From Treponema sp. (lineage in GTDB: Bacteria > Spirochaetota > Spirochaetia > Treponematales > Breznakiellaceae), in contig WQZG01000011.1 in the NCBI GenBank assembly GCA_009780855.1, forward strand, positions 1 to 63,300: DNA of 63,300 nt. The letters run 5' to 3'. The translations under genes and the position numbers were made by a program. Under the pieces are notes generated by a model. It was not told where the DNA came from and made no database searches. It was given only the letters and a program-made list of their open reading frames with translations. Of the stretch, positions 16,642 to 26,703 are shown one piece after another; positions within the stretch are counted from its first letter, which is position 1; every line of letters begins with the position of its first letter.

Positions 16642-18633
16642 ATGAATCAGACTGAATTTCTTGACATAAAAGATATTTCCATTAACGACAGTTTCTGGAG
16701 CCCCATCATGGAGCGGGTAAGGACAAAGGTCATTCCCTATCAATGGGAGGCGTTAAACGACAGGGTCAGCGGCGCGGAGCCCAGTTATTGTATGCGGAAT
16801 TTTAAGATTGCCGCACAGATGACCCATCCGGAACTTGATTACGGCGTTGATAACAGTCTGGGCCACGGCGGCCATGTTTTCCAGGACAGCGACCTGGCAA
16901 AGTGGATCGAGGCCGCCGCACATTCGCTGGTCTGGCATCCTGATCCGGAACTGGAAAAAAACCTGGACAGCGCCATTGAGATTATCTGCGGCGCGCAGCA
17001 AAAAGACGGCTACCTAAACACTTACTATATTATCAGCGGTCTGGAGAAGCGTTTTACAAATCTCAAGGATAACCATGAACTTTACTGTTTTGGGCATTTT
17101 ACAGAAGCGGCAATTGCCTATTACAGGGCAGCAGGGAAACGCAGACTGCTGGACGCGATGATTTTTTATGCGGACTGTATTGATTCGCTGATTGGGCCGC
17201 AGGACAATAAAATCCGCGGCTACCCCGGACACGAAATAGCAGAGATGGCGCTTTTAAAACTTTTCGGTATAACCAAAAATAAAAAACACCTGGATCTTGC
17301 GCTTTATTTTATTAACCAGCGCGGGCAAAAACCGCTTTATTTTGAAGATGAGATAAAAAAACACGGCGGCAGCTTCCACTGGAATGACAGTTATTTTCAG
17401 TTTCAATATTACCAGGCCGGCATTCCGGTAAGGGATCAGCATATTGCAGAAGGCCATTCGGTGCGGGCGGTTTATCTCTACAGCGGTATGGCGGACGCGG
17501 CCCGCATAACAAACGACGCGGGGCTGTTAAAAGCCTGCGGGGACCTTTTTAACAACATATCAAAAAAACAAATGTACATTACAGGAAGCATAGGCCAGTC
17601 CGCATACGGCGAATCATTTTCTTTTGATTACGACCTGCCCAACGATACAGTCTACGCCGAAACCTGCGCCGCAATAGGGCTTGCGTTTTTCGCGCAGCGG
17701 ATGGCAGCGCTTCAGCCAAAGGGCGAATACGGCGACGTACTTGAACGCGCGCTGTATAACGGCATTATAAGCGGAATGTCTCTGGACGGCCAATCTTTTT
17801 TTTACGTAAATCCGCTGGAAGTACTGCCGGAAGCCTGCCTTAAAGACAGGCGTTTAAAGCATGTAAAAACCGAAAGGCAAAAATGGTTCGGATGCGCGTG
17901 CTGTCCTCCCAATCTGGCAAGGATTATCGCGTCGCTTGGGAATTATATTCATTCGTATAATGAAAACGCAATATACACCCATCTATTTGCAGGAAGCTCC
18001 TCGCAATTTTTACTTAATGGAAAAAATTTAACTGTTAAGCTGGAAACACAATATCCGCGGAGCGGCATGGTTGCCGTAACATTTGCCATGGAAGGAACTG
18101 CGCGTTTTGATTACGGATTCCGGGTACCTTCATGGTGCCAAAAATTCAGTGTATTATTAAATAACGCTCCGGTAAATTATAAATTGCGGGACGGATTCGC
18201 AGTCATCGCCGGTGAATGGAAAAATAATGATCTCCTGGAAATTAATTTTGAAATGCCTGTTACCCTGGTTGAGGCAAACCCGAATGTGCGGCAGGACGCC
18301 GGGAAACTGGCGCTGACTATGGGACCGGTTGTTTATTGTCTGGAAGAAGCCGACAACGGAAACGAACTGCAAAAAATACGCCTGGGTTCTGCGCAGCCGG
18401 CAGAGGCAAAAACGGAATTTAAAAAAGATTTTTTGGGCGGGATTAATGTAATTACAATACAGGGCAAGAAGATAAAAAACTGGGATACACAAGATTTGTA
18501 CCGTCCCGCCGGACTGCAGGAAAAAACCGGGCAGGAAAATTCCGGATATGAAGACAAATCGTTAAAATTTATACCGTATTACGCGTGGGCCAACCGCGGC
18601 CCGGGTGAAATGACAGTGTGGGTTAATAAATAA
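16642..18633 (+). CDS. GH127 beta-L-arabinofuranosidase
   Basis: A 663-residue enzyme of the DUF1680/GH127 family, which releases beta-L-arabinofuranose from plant glycan or glycoprotein oligosaccharides. The fold is an (alpha/alpha)6 barrel followed by beta-sandwich domains. The metal-binding/catalytic set of this family is visible: Glu340 and Cys342 in YAETC, and Cys420-Cys421 in WFGCACCPPNLARI, one of which is the cysteine nucleophile. There is no signal peptide, so it is cytoplasmic and acts after import. The ATG follows an A-rich weak ribosome site. It lies 8 bases ahead of the exonuclease gene. Other GH127-like activities are possible. Confidence 0.9.
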   Translation: MNQTEFLDIKDISINDSFWSPIMERVRTKVIPYQWEALNDRVSGAEPSYCMRNFKIAAQMTHPELDYGVDNSLGHGGHVFQDSDLAKWIEAAAHSLVWHPDPELEKNLDSAIEIICGAQQKDGYLNTYYIISGLEKRFTNLKDNHELYCFGHFTEAAIAYYRAAGKRRLLDAMIFYADCIDSLIGPQDNKIRGYPGHEIAEMALLKLFGITKNKKHLDLALYFINQRGQKPLYFEDEIKKHGGSFHWNDSYFQFQYYQAGIPVRDQHIAEGHSVRAVYLYSGMADAARITNDAGLLKACGDLFNNISKKQMYITGSIGQSAYGESFSFDYDLPNDTVYAETCAAIGLAFFAQRMAALQPKGEYGDVLERALYNGIISGMSLDGQSFFYVNPLEVLPEACLKDRRLKHVKTERQKWFGCACCPPNLARIIASLGNYIHSYNENAIYTHLFAGSSSQFLLNGKNLTVKLETQYPRSGMVAVTFAMEGTARFDYGFRVPSWCQKFSVLLNNAPVNYKLRDGFAVIAGEWKNNDLLEINFEMPVTLVEANPNVRQDAGKLALTMGPVVYCLEEADNGNELQKIRLGSAQPAEAKTEFKKDFLGGINVITIQGKKIKNWDTQDLYRPAGLQEKTGQENSGYEDKSLKFIPYYAWANRGPGEMTVWVNK

Positions 18634-18640
18634 TCCGATA

Positions 18641-20653
18641 ATGATTTCCCAAAATGCGCTGGTTCTTTATAAAACACGCCCCGCAGTTGTAACCGGAACC
18701 GAAGGCGAAAAAATATTAATTTCTTTTAAGGGAGAAAAATCCGGAATAAAAGTACGGGAAAAAGATGTAGAACTCCTGCACGCCGGGCCGTTCAATCCGG
18801 GCGATTGGGAGGAACAGGCGGCAGGCGATGTCCGTTCCGCCTGGGAGCTGCTTGCAGAATCCGGGGAAACCGTTATTTTGCAGGAATTGGCAGGACTGGT
18901 TTTTAACGAATTTACCCCTCAATCGGCACTGGCTTCATGGAAACTTGTTGAAGAAAATCTTTTTTTTACAGGCGATATTAAACACATAAAAGCCCGGTCC
19001 AAAACAGAACTTGAAACCGAAGAAAAAAGGCGCGCGGATAAACAAACAGAAATAAATGAACGCAGCGATTTTTTGCAGCGTATGCGAACGATTATTTCTG
19101 CCAATAATTCTTCTAAAAGTACGGTTACACTGACCGAACAGGATCGCCGTTATTTACAGGACACAGAGGCTCTGGCCCGGGGCCAGTCGGATAAAAGCCG
19201 CACCCTAAAAGAAATGGGAATAAGCGAAACTCCCGTTGACGCCCACCGTTTCCTGCTGGCTGCCGGCGCCTGGACTGTTTGGGATAATCCTTACCCTGCC
19301 AGGTTTGGCCTGACACTAAGCCCAGTCAAAACAATTGCTGAACCGCCGCCGGAGGAAAACCGGGTTGATACAGACCGAATAGATCTGACGCATCTGCCGG
19401 CATTCGCAATTGACAATGCATACAGCGATGATCCTGATGACGCAATATCACTGGAGGGCCCGGATTCGCAGGGACGGCTGACTCTATGGGTACATACGGC
19501 GGATCCGGCCGCATGCGTAATTGCAGGCAGCCCGGCCGATACGGAAGCACAGAACCGCGGATCAACTCTTTACCTGCCGGAACAGATCTGCAGGATGCTG
19601 GCGCCGCAAATAACCGAAAAATTTATACTGAAACCCGGACCGCACTATAACGGCGTAACACCGGATAACGGAATAACACCGGATAACGGTGTTACGCCTG
19701 CGCTTTCATTTAAATTATTATTGAATCCGGATTCATCAATAGCTGAAACCCAAATATTTTTATCGCGGATAAAAGTTACCTGCCTTAATTACGAGGAAGC
19801 CGATAAACTGGCGGACAGCACGGGTGCCGATAATTCAGGGGCGGGGGACATTGATTCAGGAGCAGGCAACACCGGCGGTCATGGGATTATTATAAAAAAA
19901 CTTTTTGAACTTGCCGAAAAAAACCTGGAGAGGCGTCTTGAAACCGGAGCCGTGAACATAGAACTGCCTGAAGTTCATATAAGGGTAATAAAGGGGACTG
20001 ATAACGGTAACAACAGCATTGAAATAGATAAAAATATGCGCCGCAGATCCGCGGATATGGTACGTGAGTGTATGATACTGGCCGGAGAAGGCGCGGCTTT
20101 ATGGGCCGTAAAAAACCGGGTCCCGTTTCCGTTCATCTGTCAGGAAGCCGGTGAACTGCCGGATAATCCGCTGCCGGGACCGGCAGGAGCTTACCAGATA
20201 CGGCGCAGCATGAGGCCCCGGAGCCTGTCGAGCAAACCTGGAGTTCACTGGGGGCTGGGTCTTGATGCGTACACCCAGGTAACAAGCCCATTAAGGCGGT
20301 ATACGGATCTGCTGGCGCATCAGCAAATAAGGGCCTTCCTCAAAGGAGGCCCATTGTTAAGCGAAGACGAGATTCTTTTGCGCGCGGCAAGGGCGGAGGC
20401 GGGAGCTGCAGCGGCCGCTAAAGCCGAGCGGGCTTCAAATACGCATTGGAAGATGGTTTATTTGTCAGATAAAACAGGTTCATCCTGGGAAGGGATCATT
20501 CTGGAAAACCGTGGAAACCGCTCCGTTGTTTTAATCCCGGACCTTGGCCTGGAAACTCCGGCCAGTCTGCGAAACGGCGAACCCAATGAAAAAATTACCC
20601 TTACCTGCGCTGGCGTAAAAATACCGGAAGCCCAAGCTTTATTTACAGTGTAA
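18641..20653 (+). CDS. RNase II/RNB-domain 3'-5' exoribonuclease
   Basis: A 670-residue RNA-degrading enzyme. The RNB active-site block is FAIDNAYSDDPDDAISLEG (near residue 265), with its cluster of metal-binding aspartates, and the matching VTSPLRRYTDLLAHQQ box lies near residue 546. An N-terminal domain of about 240 residues precedes it. Unusual inserts interrupt the RNB domain: NGVTPDNGITPDNGVTP (19652-19700, a short tandem repeat in DNA and protein) and a Gly/Ser/Asp-rich run, TGADNSGAGDIDSGAGNTGG. Its end overlaps the convergent gene at 20643 by 11 bases. It could be called rnb or rnr; the family split is not clear by eye. Confidence 0.88.
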   Translation: MISQNALVLYKTRPAVVTGTEGEKILISFKGEKSGIKVREKDVELLHAGPFNPGDWEEQAAGDVRSAWELLAESGETVILQELAGLVFNEFTPQSALASWKLVEENLFFTGDIKHIKARSKTELETEEKRRADKQTEINERSDFLQRMRTIISANNSSKSTVTLTEQDRRYLQDTEALARGQSDKSRTLKEMGISETPVDAHRFLLAAGAWTVWDNPYPARFGLTLSPVKTIAEPPPEENRVDTDRIDLTHLPAFAIDNAYSDDPDDAISLEGPDSQGRLTLWVHTADPAACVIAGSPADTEAQNRGSTLYLPEQICRMLAPQITEKFILKPGPHYNGVTPDNGITPDNGVTPALSFKLLLNPDSSIAETQIFLSRIKVTCLNYEEADKLADSTGADNSGAGDIDSGAGNTGGHGIIIKKLFELAEKNLERRLETGAVNIELPEVHIRVIKGTDNGNNSIEIDKNMRRRSADMVRECMILAGEGAALWAVKNRVPFPFICQEAGELPDNPLPGPAGAYQIRRSMRPRSLSSKPGVHWGLGLDAYTQVTSPLRRYTDLLAHQQIRAFLKGGPLLSEDEILLRAARAEAGAAAAAKAERASNTHWKMVYLSDKTGSSWEGIILENRGNRSVVLIPDLGLETPASLRNGEPNEKITLTCAGVKIPEAQALFTV

Positions 20654-21662
20654 TTATTATCCCGCCGCTGGCATTGAACATAAGGGCTTTTTTGTCGGGA
20701 TTTTTCATATCAGGGACACTCCAGGAGTATAACGGCATCTCGGCGCCGGCGTACAATTTAAACATTGAATTTATGGAATATGCTGCCTGCAGCCCCGCGT
20801 AAATAAATTTTAACTGATCGCTTGTTTTGGATGTAACAATGTCATATTCTCCGCTTACCGCGCCGTCGGTAACGACCTGACTGCTGTAGGATCTTTTAAG
20901 CAGGGCATAACCGATATCCACCTTGATGGTAAACGGAACATTTTTTGTAAATATATCGGCCCTGAAGAAATACCGATCGATTGAATCCTCAGCCAAAAGA
21001 TTTAAATCAATTCTTTGGGCATATGAGTTTGAACTCATGTTAAGCGAACATATTACATAGGGAACCCAAAACCCGGCCGAGATACCGCCGGTTTTTTGTG
21101 TATAACTTCCTGTTGTTTCAAGGGCAGGCCCAAAAGAAGACGAAGCCTCAAAGTTTATGAAAAAAATCCCGGGCAGTTGGAACCCCAGCGCCGCGGTGAA
21201 TCCCGGGTTAAAAAATTCTTCATCAGTATTCATAAGCCCAATAAACGGACCGACTTTCATGCTAAAAAAAGACATCTCTATTCCAATATCCGCATAAAGC
21301 CGGTTCCGCAGAATTGGATCCATCTGGAATCCTCCCTCGTAGCTTACAAAGCCGTTTTCTCCGCTGACATAAGCACCGGCCAATGGGTAAAGATGCGGAG
21401 TAAAAGCTTTGGGAAGAACCGCGTCTCCAAGAATCGATTTGCTTTTGGTATCAAAGGCAATATTCCCGGCGCCGCCGTAAAGGCCTATATCAATGGCGGC
21501 CAGGGGAAAAACCAAAAGTAAAAAAAGGACCGAAAAAATTATGGCCCGGCCAAATTTTGTGACGCTGTTTACTGCGCTGCTGTTTACTGCGACGCTGTTT
21601 GCTGCGAAACGATTCTTTACACGGTAACCTGCTATGCCATAAACGGCGGTTTTATTTTTCAT
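20643..21662 (-). CDS. Predicted outer-membrane beta-barrel protein, unknown function
   Basis: About 339 residues. An unusually long N-terminal region containing a VNS-rich repeat (NSVAVNSSAVNSV) precedes a hydrophobic signal segment (IIFSVLFLLLVFPLAAIDI). After it come alternating hydrophobic/polar stretches rich in Gly, Tyr and Phe (DIGLYGGAGNIAF, GFTAALGFQLPGIFFINFEASS, KLYAGAEMPLYSW), as in transmembrane barrels, and a C-terminal aliphatic residue. ATG 21662 is chosen because AAGG lies 7 bases before it; ATG 21668 is also in frame. It follows the next gene with a 9-base gap, so the two are one operon. I do not recognise the family. Confidence 0.65.
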   Translation of the reverse strand: MKNKTAVYGIAGYRVKNRFAANSVAVNSSAVNSVTKFGRAIIFSVLFLLLVFPLAAIDIGLYGGAGNIAFDTKSKSILGDAVLPKAFTPHLYPLAGAYVSGENGFVSYEGGFQMDPILRNRLYADIGIEMSFFSMKVGPFIGLMNTDEEFFNPGFTAALGFQLPGIFFINFEASSSFGPALETTGSYTQKTGGISAGFWVPYVICSLNMSSNSYAQRIDLNLLAEDSIDRYFFRADIFTKNVPFTIKVDIGYALLKRSYSSQVVTDGAVSGEYDIVTSKTSDQLKFIYAGLQAAYSINSMFKLYAGAEMPLYSWSVPDMKNPDKKALMFNASGGIIITL

Positions 21663-21671
21663 TTCCATACC

Positions 21672-22799
21672 TTAAAGTGATGTATTGATGCCGATAAAAA
21701 TTTCAAAAAGCTGTTCCGGATGATCCAGACTTAAAAGATTAAACCGGAGTTTGGCGTCCCATTTTATGCCGCCGCTGTTAAAACTTACGTAAGGATCCGC
21801 GTACAGATAGAATTCCCCTGTCCTGACAATATTTATTTTTATGTTTGTTTCAATACCGGTATAAAATTCAGTATTAAACGGTTTAGCAAAAAACTTGAGG
21901 TTTAAATCTACTTTGCCCTGTTCCCCGGCAGTTTTTATATTTTGGTAAATTACAGGATGAAAAAACATGGTGGTATAAATCCCAAAAATACCAAAAGTAA
22001 ACCTTGGTTCCAAAAGAAAAAAGAAATTGTCAATGGTCAGATCCTGTTCCAAATCCCAGCCGGTAATTCCTCCCTGGAACAGGAATTCAACTCCCCTACC
22101 CGGCCTAAAATGCGTCAGGATTCCTCCCCGCAGTCTTGCGCTGTCTTTCCAGGAAATTCCGCCAAAAGCCTCGAGCCGGAACATCGGCTGGTTTACCAGC
22201 AGACGCAAATCGCCTGACCAGAACGGTACTTTACCGGAGGACTCCAGGTAATCCGCAGGCGAATAATTCTGATACAGATATAACATCGGGATAAAAAGGT
22301 TCCATTTGGTAAACGCAAACGAAAAACCGGTGCCTTCCGCCCTGTAAATTCCGTCATACCTGCGGCTTATATTGCCGCCGATTCCGTCCGGAAAATAAAA
22401 CAGACCCCTGTAATTTGTTCCGACATTGGCGTTAAATTCATCGCCTGTGCAAAAGGCGTCTCCCCGGCCGACAAAATAAGTCATATCCAGGGGAAGGTTA
22501 AAAAGATCGCGGATAACGGCTTTTGCGGTCCCGAATTCGAACGATCCGGCGTTATTTAACCTGTTATTTTCCAAATCAAACGAAAAATCGAGATTTAAAC
22601 CGAATTTGGGACCGTTATTTAGGTTAAAATCGGCAGAAACTGCCGAAACCAGGCCAAATTCGTCATTTTCTGTCCGCCCCAGGGTAACCAGCTCAAAACG
22701 GGGAATTGTCAATTCAGCCGCCGGCAGCAGGTTAAAAACAGCGAATAAAAACAAGCAGGTAAAAAAAGCTTTCATGGCTATTGTTAATAGTTTCGGCAT
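21672..22799 (-). CDS. Predicted outer-membrane beta-barrel protein, unknown function
   Basis: A 375-residue protein with a signal peptide (AFFTCLFLFAVFNLLPAAE), then many amphipathic beta-strand-like segments (FGLVSAVSADFNLNNGPKFGLNLDFSFDLENN, GVEFLFQGGITGWDLEQDLTIDNFFFLLEPRFTFGIFG, AKLRFNLLSLDHP). An ATG at 22775 is an alternative start nearer the signal peptide, and neither has a clear ribosome site. First gene of a two-gene operon with a similar barrel protein downstream. Its likely place is the outer membrane; the function is not visible. Confidence 0.65.
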   Translation of the reverse strand: MPKLLTIAMKAFFTCLFLFAVFNLLPAAELTIPRFELVTLGRTENDEFGLVSAVSADFNLNNGPKFGLNLDFSFDLENNRLNNAGSFEFGTAKAVIRDLFNLPLDMTYFVGRGDAFCTGDEFNANVGTNYRGLFYFPDGIGGNISRRYDGIYRAEGTGFSFAFTKWNLFIPMLYLYQNYSPADYLESSGKVPFWSGDLRLLVNQPMFRLEAFGGISWKDSARLRGGILTHFRPGRGVEFLFQGGITGWDLEQDLTIDNFFFLLEPRFTFGIFGIYTTMFFHPVIYQNIKTAGEQGKVDLNLKFFAKPFNTEFYTGIETNIKINIVRTGEFYLYADPYVSFNSGGIKWDAKLRFNLLSLDHPEQLFEIFIGINTSL

Positions 22800-22905
22800 A
22801 AATGAACCAGGTATAAAACCCCGGACATAAAGTCCGGCAGATTTAAGACCTAAGAGTTGAGACCTCTGGACGCAATATCATTTGTGTATTATCTTTTATA
22901 CTATA

Positions 22906-25293
22906 ATGAGTGACTATCTTGATCCCAATAATGAAGAGCTGCTGAAGGACTTCTTCTCAGAAGCTCAGATGCAGGTTGACACTCTTGAACAGAATATTCT
23001 GGTTCTCGAGAACGGCGGCGCAAGCAAAGACGCGGTTGACGAGATCTTCCGGGCAGCCCACACCTTAAAGGGCGGTTCGGCAACTGTCGAAATGATGGAA
23101 TTGTCCCATTTTACCCATCTGGTTGAAGATGTACTGGACGCTATCCGGTCAGACCAGCTTGAAGTAAATGAAGATGTTGTGGACATTCTGCTTTCGGCAA
23201 TAGATGTAATAAAAGCCATGCTCGCCAAACGGATGGAAGGTGCAGTCTACGAGGAAGACATTTCGGTAATTCACGGTAAACTGTCTCATCTTCTGGATAA
23301 TATCAAGGGTAAGAAAGGTTCGGCTCGCGCGGCAAAACCTGCTCCTGTAAAACCGGCTGTAAAAGAAGCTCCTCCCGCGGCAAAACCTGCCGCAGCGGCG
23401 CAGCAGACGCTCTCGGAAAACGAGCTCAACGAACTAAGGGAAGCCGTGGACGGCGGGATGCCGATTTACCAGGTGTCCGTTAAATTTGACAAGTCCAATG
23501 TAATGAACACGATTGGCGGCATCCAGGTTTACGCTGCTTTAAAAAGCTCGGGGACAGTGCTGCGGACAATTCCTGAATTCGAACAGCTTTACGAGGATAA
23601 CTTTTTCCCTGTGGTTGATTATTTTATCGCGACTACCCAAACGCACGATCAAATACGCAAGATTGTTTTAATACCGGATGTAACCCTGGAAGCAGATATA
23701 AAAGATATTGAAGTTCCGGCCGCGGCCAAAGAATCGGTCCAGCCTGCAGCGGCGCCAAAGACCGCGCAGGAAAGCAAAGCGCCCGCACCGGGACCGGCTG
23801 CAGCGGAACCTGCCGCAGCGGCAGAACCGGCCGCCGTAAAACCTGCCGCTGCCAAACCAGCGGGCACAGCAGCCGGAGCCGCAGCAGAAAAAGCAGGCAA
23901 GGAAGCGGGATCACTTCTAAGGGTGGATTCCAAACGGATTGACGATCTGCTTAACCTGGTCTCGGAAACAGTCATTACCAAAGCCACATTCAACCAGATA
24001 AACAACCAGTTTAACGACATGATAAATGACCTCCGCAATATTGAAACCGGCTTCAGGGAAAAAATAAAAACCCTGTTTGACAGCCTCCCGGAATACCTGG
24101 AAAAAATCGAAGGCGGGAAATCTGTCAAGGATATACGCAAGGAAATCGGCGACGAATACGGAGATATTTTCTCTGTATTTGACGGCTTCGATGCTTCAAT
24201 GAAGCTCAATGTCGGTAAATTCAGATCGACTTCCCAAAACCTGGGCCGCATAACAGGTGAGCTCCAGGAAGGCGTAATGCGGATCCGCATGGTTCCAATC
24301 AGCCAAATCTTCAGCCGCTTCCCGCGCCTGGTAAGGGATCTTTCAAAGAGTCTGGGCAAAAAAATCAACCTGGTAATCGAAGGGGAAGAGACCGAACTCG
24401 ACAAATCAGTTATCGACGATCTCCTCGATCCAATCATGCACTCGGTAAGGAATTCCATCGACCACGGCATTGAGCCGGCCGAAGAACGCAGGGCCGCCGG
24501 CAAACCCGAGGACGGTACGATAACACTGCGGGCCGCCAACGAAGGCAACATGATTATCATCGAAATAGCCGATGACGGCAAAGGAATTGATGTTGAGGCG
24601 GTCAAGGCAAAGGCGGTTGAACGCGGGCTGCTTAATCCCAACAAGGTGCTTACCGATATCGAAGCTTTCAACCTCATCTTCGAACCCGGTTTCTCCACGG
24701 CAAAACAGGTTACAAGCATATCCGGCCGCGGTGTCGGCCTTGATGTTGTACGCCGCTCCATAGATAAACTCAACGGAATAGTTACGGTCGCCTCCGAAAG
24801 GGGAAAAGGGACAAAGTTTATCATTAAACTGCCGCTTACCCTCGCCATTATCCAGGGGCTTCTTGTCAGGGTCGGACCGGAAATTTATTCCATTCCCATT
24901 ACATCGGTCATCGAGAGCCTGCGGGTAAAACCGGAAGACATCCGCAAGATTGACAATAATGAAGTATTCAATATCCGCAACGACGTTGTTTCTCTGCTCC
25001 GGCTTAACAGGCTATTCGGCATAAGGCACGAAGTAAAGCAGGATTATTATTTTATTGTAATAGTCGGAACAGCAGATAAAAAAATGGGCTTTATGGTAGA
25101 CAGCCTGATCGGCGAAGAAGATGTAGTCATAAAACCCCTGCGGGATCAATATACAAATTCACCGGGAATCGCGGGCGCTTCCATTTTGGGAGACGGTTCA
25201 GTATCGCTTATAATCGATGTCAGTCAACTTCTGGAACTGGGGCTCAGGAAGGAAATAGAGCAGCGCAGAATCCGCGAAGCCTCAATAAGGTAA
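22906..25293 (+). CDS. cheA: Chemotaxis histidine kinase CheA
   Basis: A 795-residue kinase that passes phosphate from receptors to CheY. Domains in order: HPt with phospho-acceptor His52 (FRAAHTLKGGSATVE), P2-like segment, long Ala/Pro linkers (about 145-170 and 260-330), dimerisation helices, ATPase (N box HSVRNSIDHGIEPAEER, G boxes IADDGKGID and GRGVGLDVVR) and CheW-like regulatory domain. It heads the cheA-cheWR-cheX operon. ATG 22906 is preferred by family alignment, although no ribosome site precedes it. CheY is unlinked, at 45774. The Ala/Pro linkers are longer than in enteric CheA. Confidence 0.97.
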   Translation: MSDYLDPNNEELLKDFFSEAQMQVDTLEQNILVLENGGASKDAVDEIFRAAHTLKGGSATVEMMELSHFTHLVEDVLDAIRSDQLEVNEDVVDILLSAIDVIKAMLAKRMEGAVYEEDISVIHGKLSHLLDNIKGKKGSARAAKPAPVKPAVKEAPPAAKPAAAAQQTLSENELNELREAVDGGMPIYQVSVKFDKSNVMNTIGGIQVYAALKSSGTVLRTIPEFEQLYEDNFFPVVDYFIATTQTHDQIRKIVLIPDVTLEADIKDIEVPAAAKESVQPAAAPKTAQESKAPAPGPAAAEPAAAAEPAAVKPAAAKPAGTAAGAAAEKAGKEAGSLLRVDSKRIDDLLNLVSETVITKATFNQINNQFNDMINDLRNIETGFREKIKTLFDSLPEYLEKIEGGKSVKDIRKEIGDEYGDIFSVFDGFDASMKLNVGKFRSTSQNLGRITGELQEGVMRIRMVPISQIFSRFPRLVRDLSKSLGKKINLVIEGEETELDKSVIDDLLDPIMHSVRNSIDHGIEPAEERRAAGKPEDGTITLRAANEGNMIIIEIADDGKGIDVEAVKAKAVERGLLNPNKVLTDIEAFNLIFEPGFSTAKQVTSISGRGVGLDVVRRSIDKLNGIVTVASERGKGTKFIIKLPLTLAIIQGLLVRVGPEIYSIPITSVIESLRVKPEDIRKIDNNEVFNIRNDVVSLLRLNRLFGIRHEVKQDYYFIVIVGTADKKMGFMVDSLIGEEDVVIKPLRDQYTNSPGIAGASILGDGSVSLIIDVSQLLELGLRKEIEQRRIREASIR

Positions 25294-25312
25294 AAACAAC
25301 AGGAGCAGTTGT

Positions 25313-26644
25313 ATGGCAATGATAAGGGATTTAAAAGAATTAAACGCGTCAATTCAGGAAGAAAAAGAACGGATTGATACGGTAGACGCGAAAATAGTTT
25401 CATTTTCCCTGGGCGGCAAAGACTACGGAGTTGACATCATGAATGTCAAGGAAATTGCCAAGGCGGACAAATTTACTTTTGTACCCAACGCGGCTTCCTT
25501 TGTGCGCGGCGTTTACAATCTCCGCGGAGACATTATACCGATTATCGATCTCCGTTCATTTTTCCATATGCCGGTAGAAAATAAAAAAGACAACCTGGAA
25601 AACATGCTGATACTCCGTATTGAGGACAGGGTTTACGGAACCATCGTCGACAGGATCGACAAGGTCGTAGGCATCAACTCCGAAACCATCCAGCCTCCCC
25701 ATCCAATATTCGGAGACATAAACATCAAATACATCAGCGGGGTCGTGGAGAAGAACGGCGACCTCTACATAATTCTGGATGTGATCCGGATTTTCTCGCA
25801 CAACGAAGAAGAAAAGCAAAAGAGCCGTTCAACGATAACCGAAGCCGGCGATAATACATTTTATACTCCGCCGGCGGCTGCAGAAGAACCGGTTCCCCAT
25901 GTCCAGGCGGACAATAATATCGATTTTATTAAAGAAAGCCTTCCGCAGCTTACACATTTTTATCCAAGCGGCCTAAACGAAGAATGGATTCGCCGCCGCT
26001 ATGCAGACTGGAGCGGTACACGATCCGGAGAAGATCTGCAGTTAACGGATTTGGCTTCCGCTGAAGAATATATTTCTGCGTTTTACTCCCCGTGCACAGG
26101 ACGCTTCTGGGATGATGATTACGCTTCAATGGTAAGATCCGTACTTCCGGATATGGCCGTAAACAGCCTGCAGGTCTGGAATCCCGGCTGCGGCAAGGGC
26201 TTTGAGACTTTTTCACTGGCATGCGTTTTAAAATCCCGGTATCCGGGCACAGCCATAAAAATTTGGGCCAATGACAACGACATCATGTCTATATCAGGTG
26301 CGCCGAATATGGTATTCGATACGGATGACATGCCGGAATACTGCCGTAAATTTTTGGTAAAGGGCCGGAACGGATACAGTTTCAACCAGGAAATCAAGGA
26401 CAGCATAGTTTTTGAATACCATGACATCCAGAACGAAAATCCCCTGCCGGATTTGGACATAATTTTTACAAGGGATTTATTATCGTTTTTTAAAGTAACG
26501 GATCAGCAGAAACTAATCGCGGATTTTGCCGAAAAAACCAAAAGCAGGGGAATGATTTTTACCGGACGCAATGAAATACTGCCGGAGGAAGAATGGCTGC
26601 CTGTAGGAAGAGATCCGGTTTCCGCATTTGTCAAAAATGATTAA
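25313..26644 (+). CDS. CheW fused to a degenerate CheR-like methyltransferase domain
   Basis: 443 residues. Positions about 20-165 are a CheW coupling domain (IVSFSLGGKDYGVDIMNVKEI, FVRGVYNLRGDIIPIIDLR). Positions about 200-440 resemble CheR: NPGCGKGFETFSLACVL stands at the SAM-binding motif, usually SAGCSTGEEPYSLA, and IIFTRDLLSFF stands at the usual IFCRNVLIYF. The altered SAM loop and the changed DLLSFF suggest weak or no methylation and a structural role. A CheW-CheR-like fusion is known from Treponema, where it forms part of the array under curved membranes. Starts 19 bases after cheA with an AGGAG site. Confidence 0.9.
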   Translation: MAMIRDLKELNASIQEEKERIDTVDAKIVSFSLGGKDYGVDIMNVKEIAKADKFTFVPNAASFVRGVYNLRGDIIPIIDLRSFFHMPVENKKDNLENMLILRIEDRVYGTIVDRIDKVVGINSETIQPPHPIFGDINIKYISGVVEKNGDLYIILDVIRIFSHNEEEKQKSRSTITEAGDNTFYTPPAAAEEPVPHVQADNNIDFIKESLPQLTHFYPSGLNEEWIRRRYADWSGTRSGEDLQLTDLASAEEYISAFYSPCTGRFWDDDYASMVRSVLPDMAVNSLQVWNPGCGKGFETFSLACVLKSRYPGTAIKIWANDNDIMSISGAPNMVFDTDDMPEYCRKFLVKGRNGYSFNQEIKDSIVFEYHDIQNENPLPDLDIIFTRDLLSFFKVTDQQKLIADFAEKTKSRGMIFTGRNEILPEEEWLPVGRDPVSAFVKND

Positions 26645-26703
26645 AGATTGTATATTATAAAATAGCGCGGCTGTTCAGCTGTGTTAAATAATAGGAGAAA
26701 AAA

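Noticed and set aside
23649-24848. 399-codon open frame antisense to cheA
   Set aside because: It is a shadow of the biased codon use in cheA; the protein is Ser/Arg/Leu-rich without domains, and cheA itself is certain.
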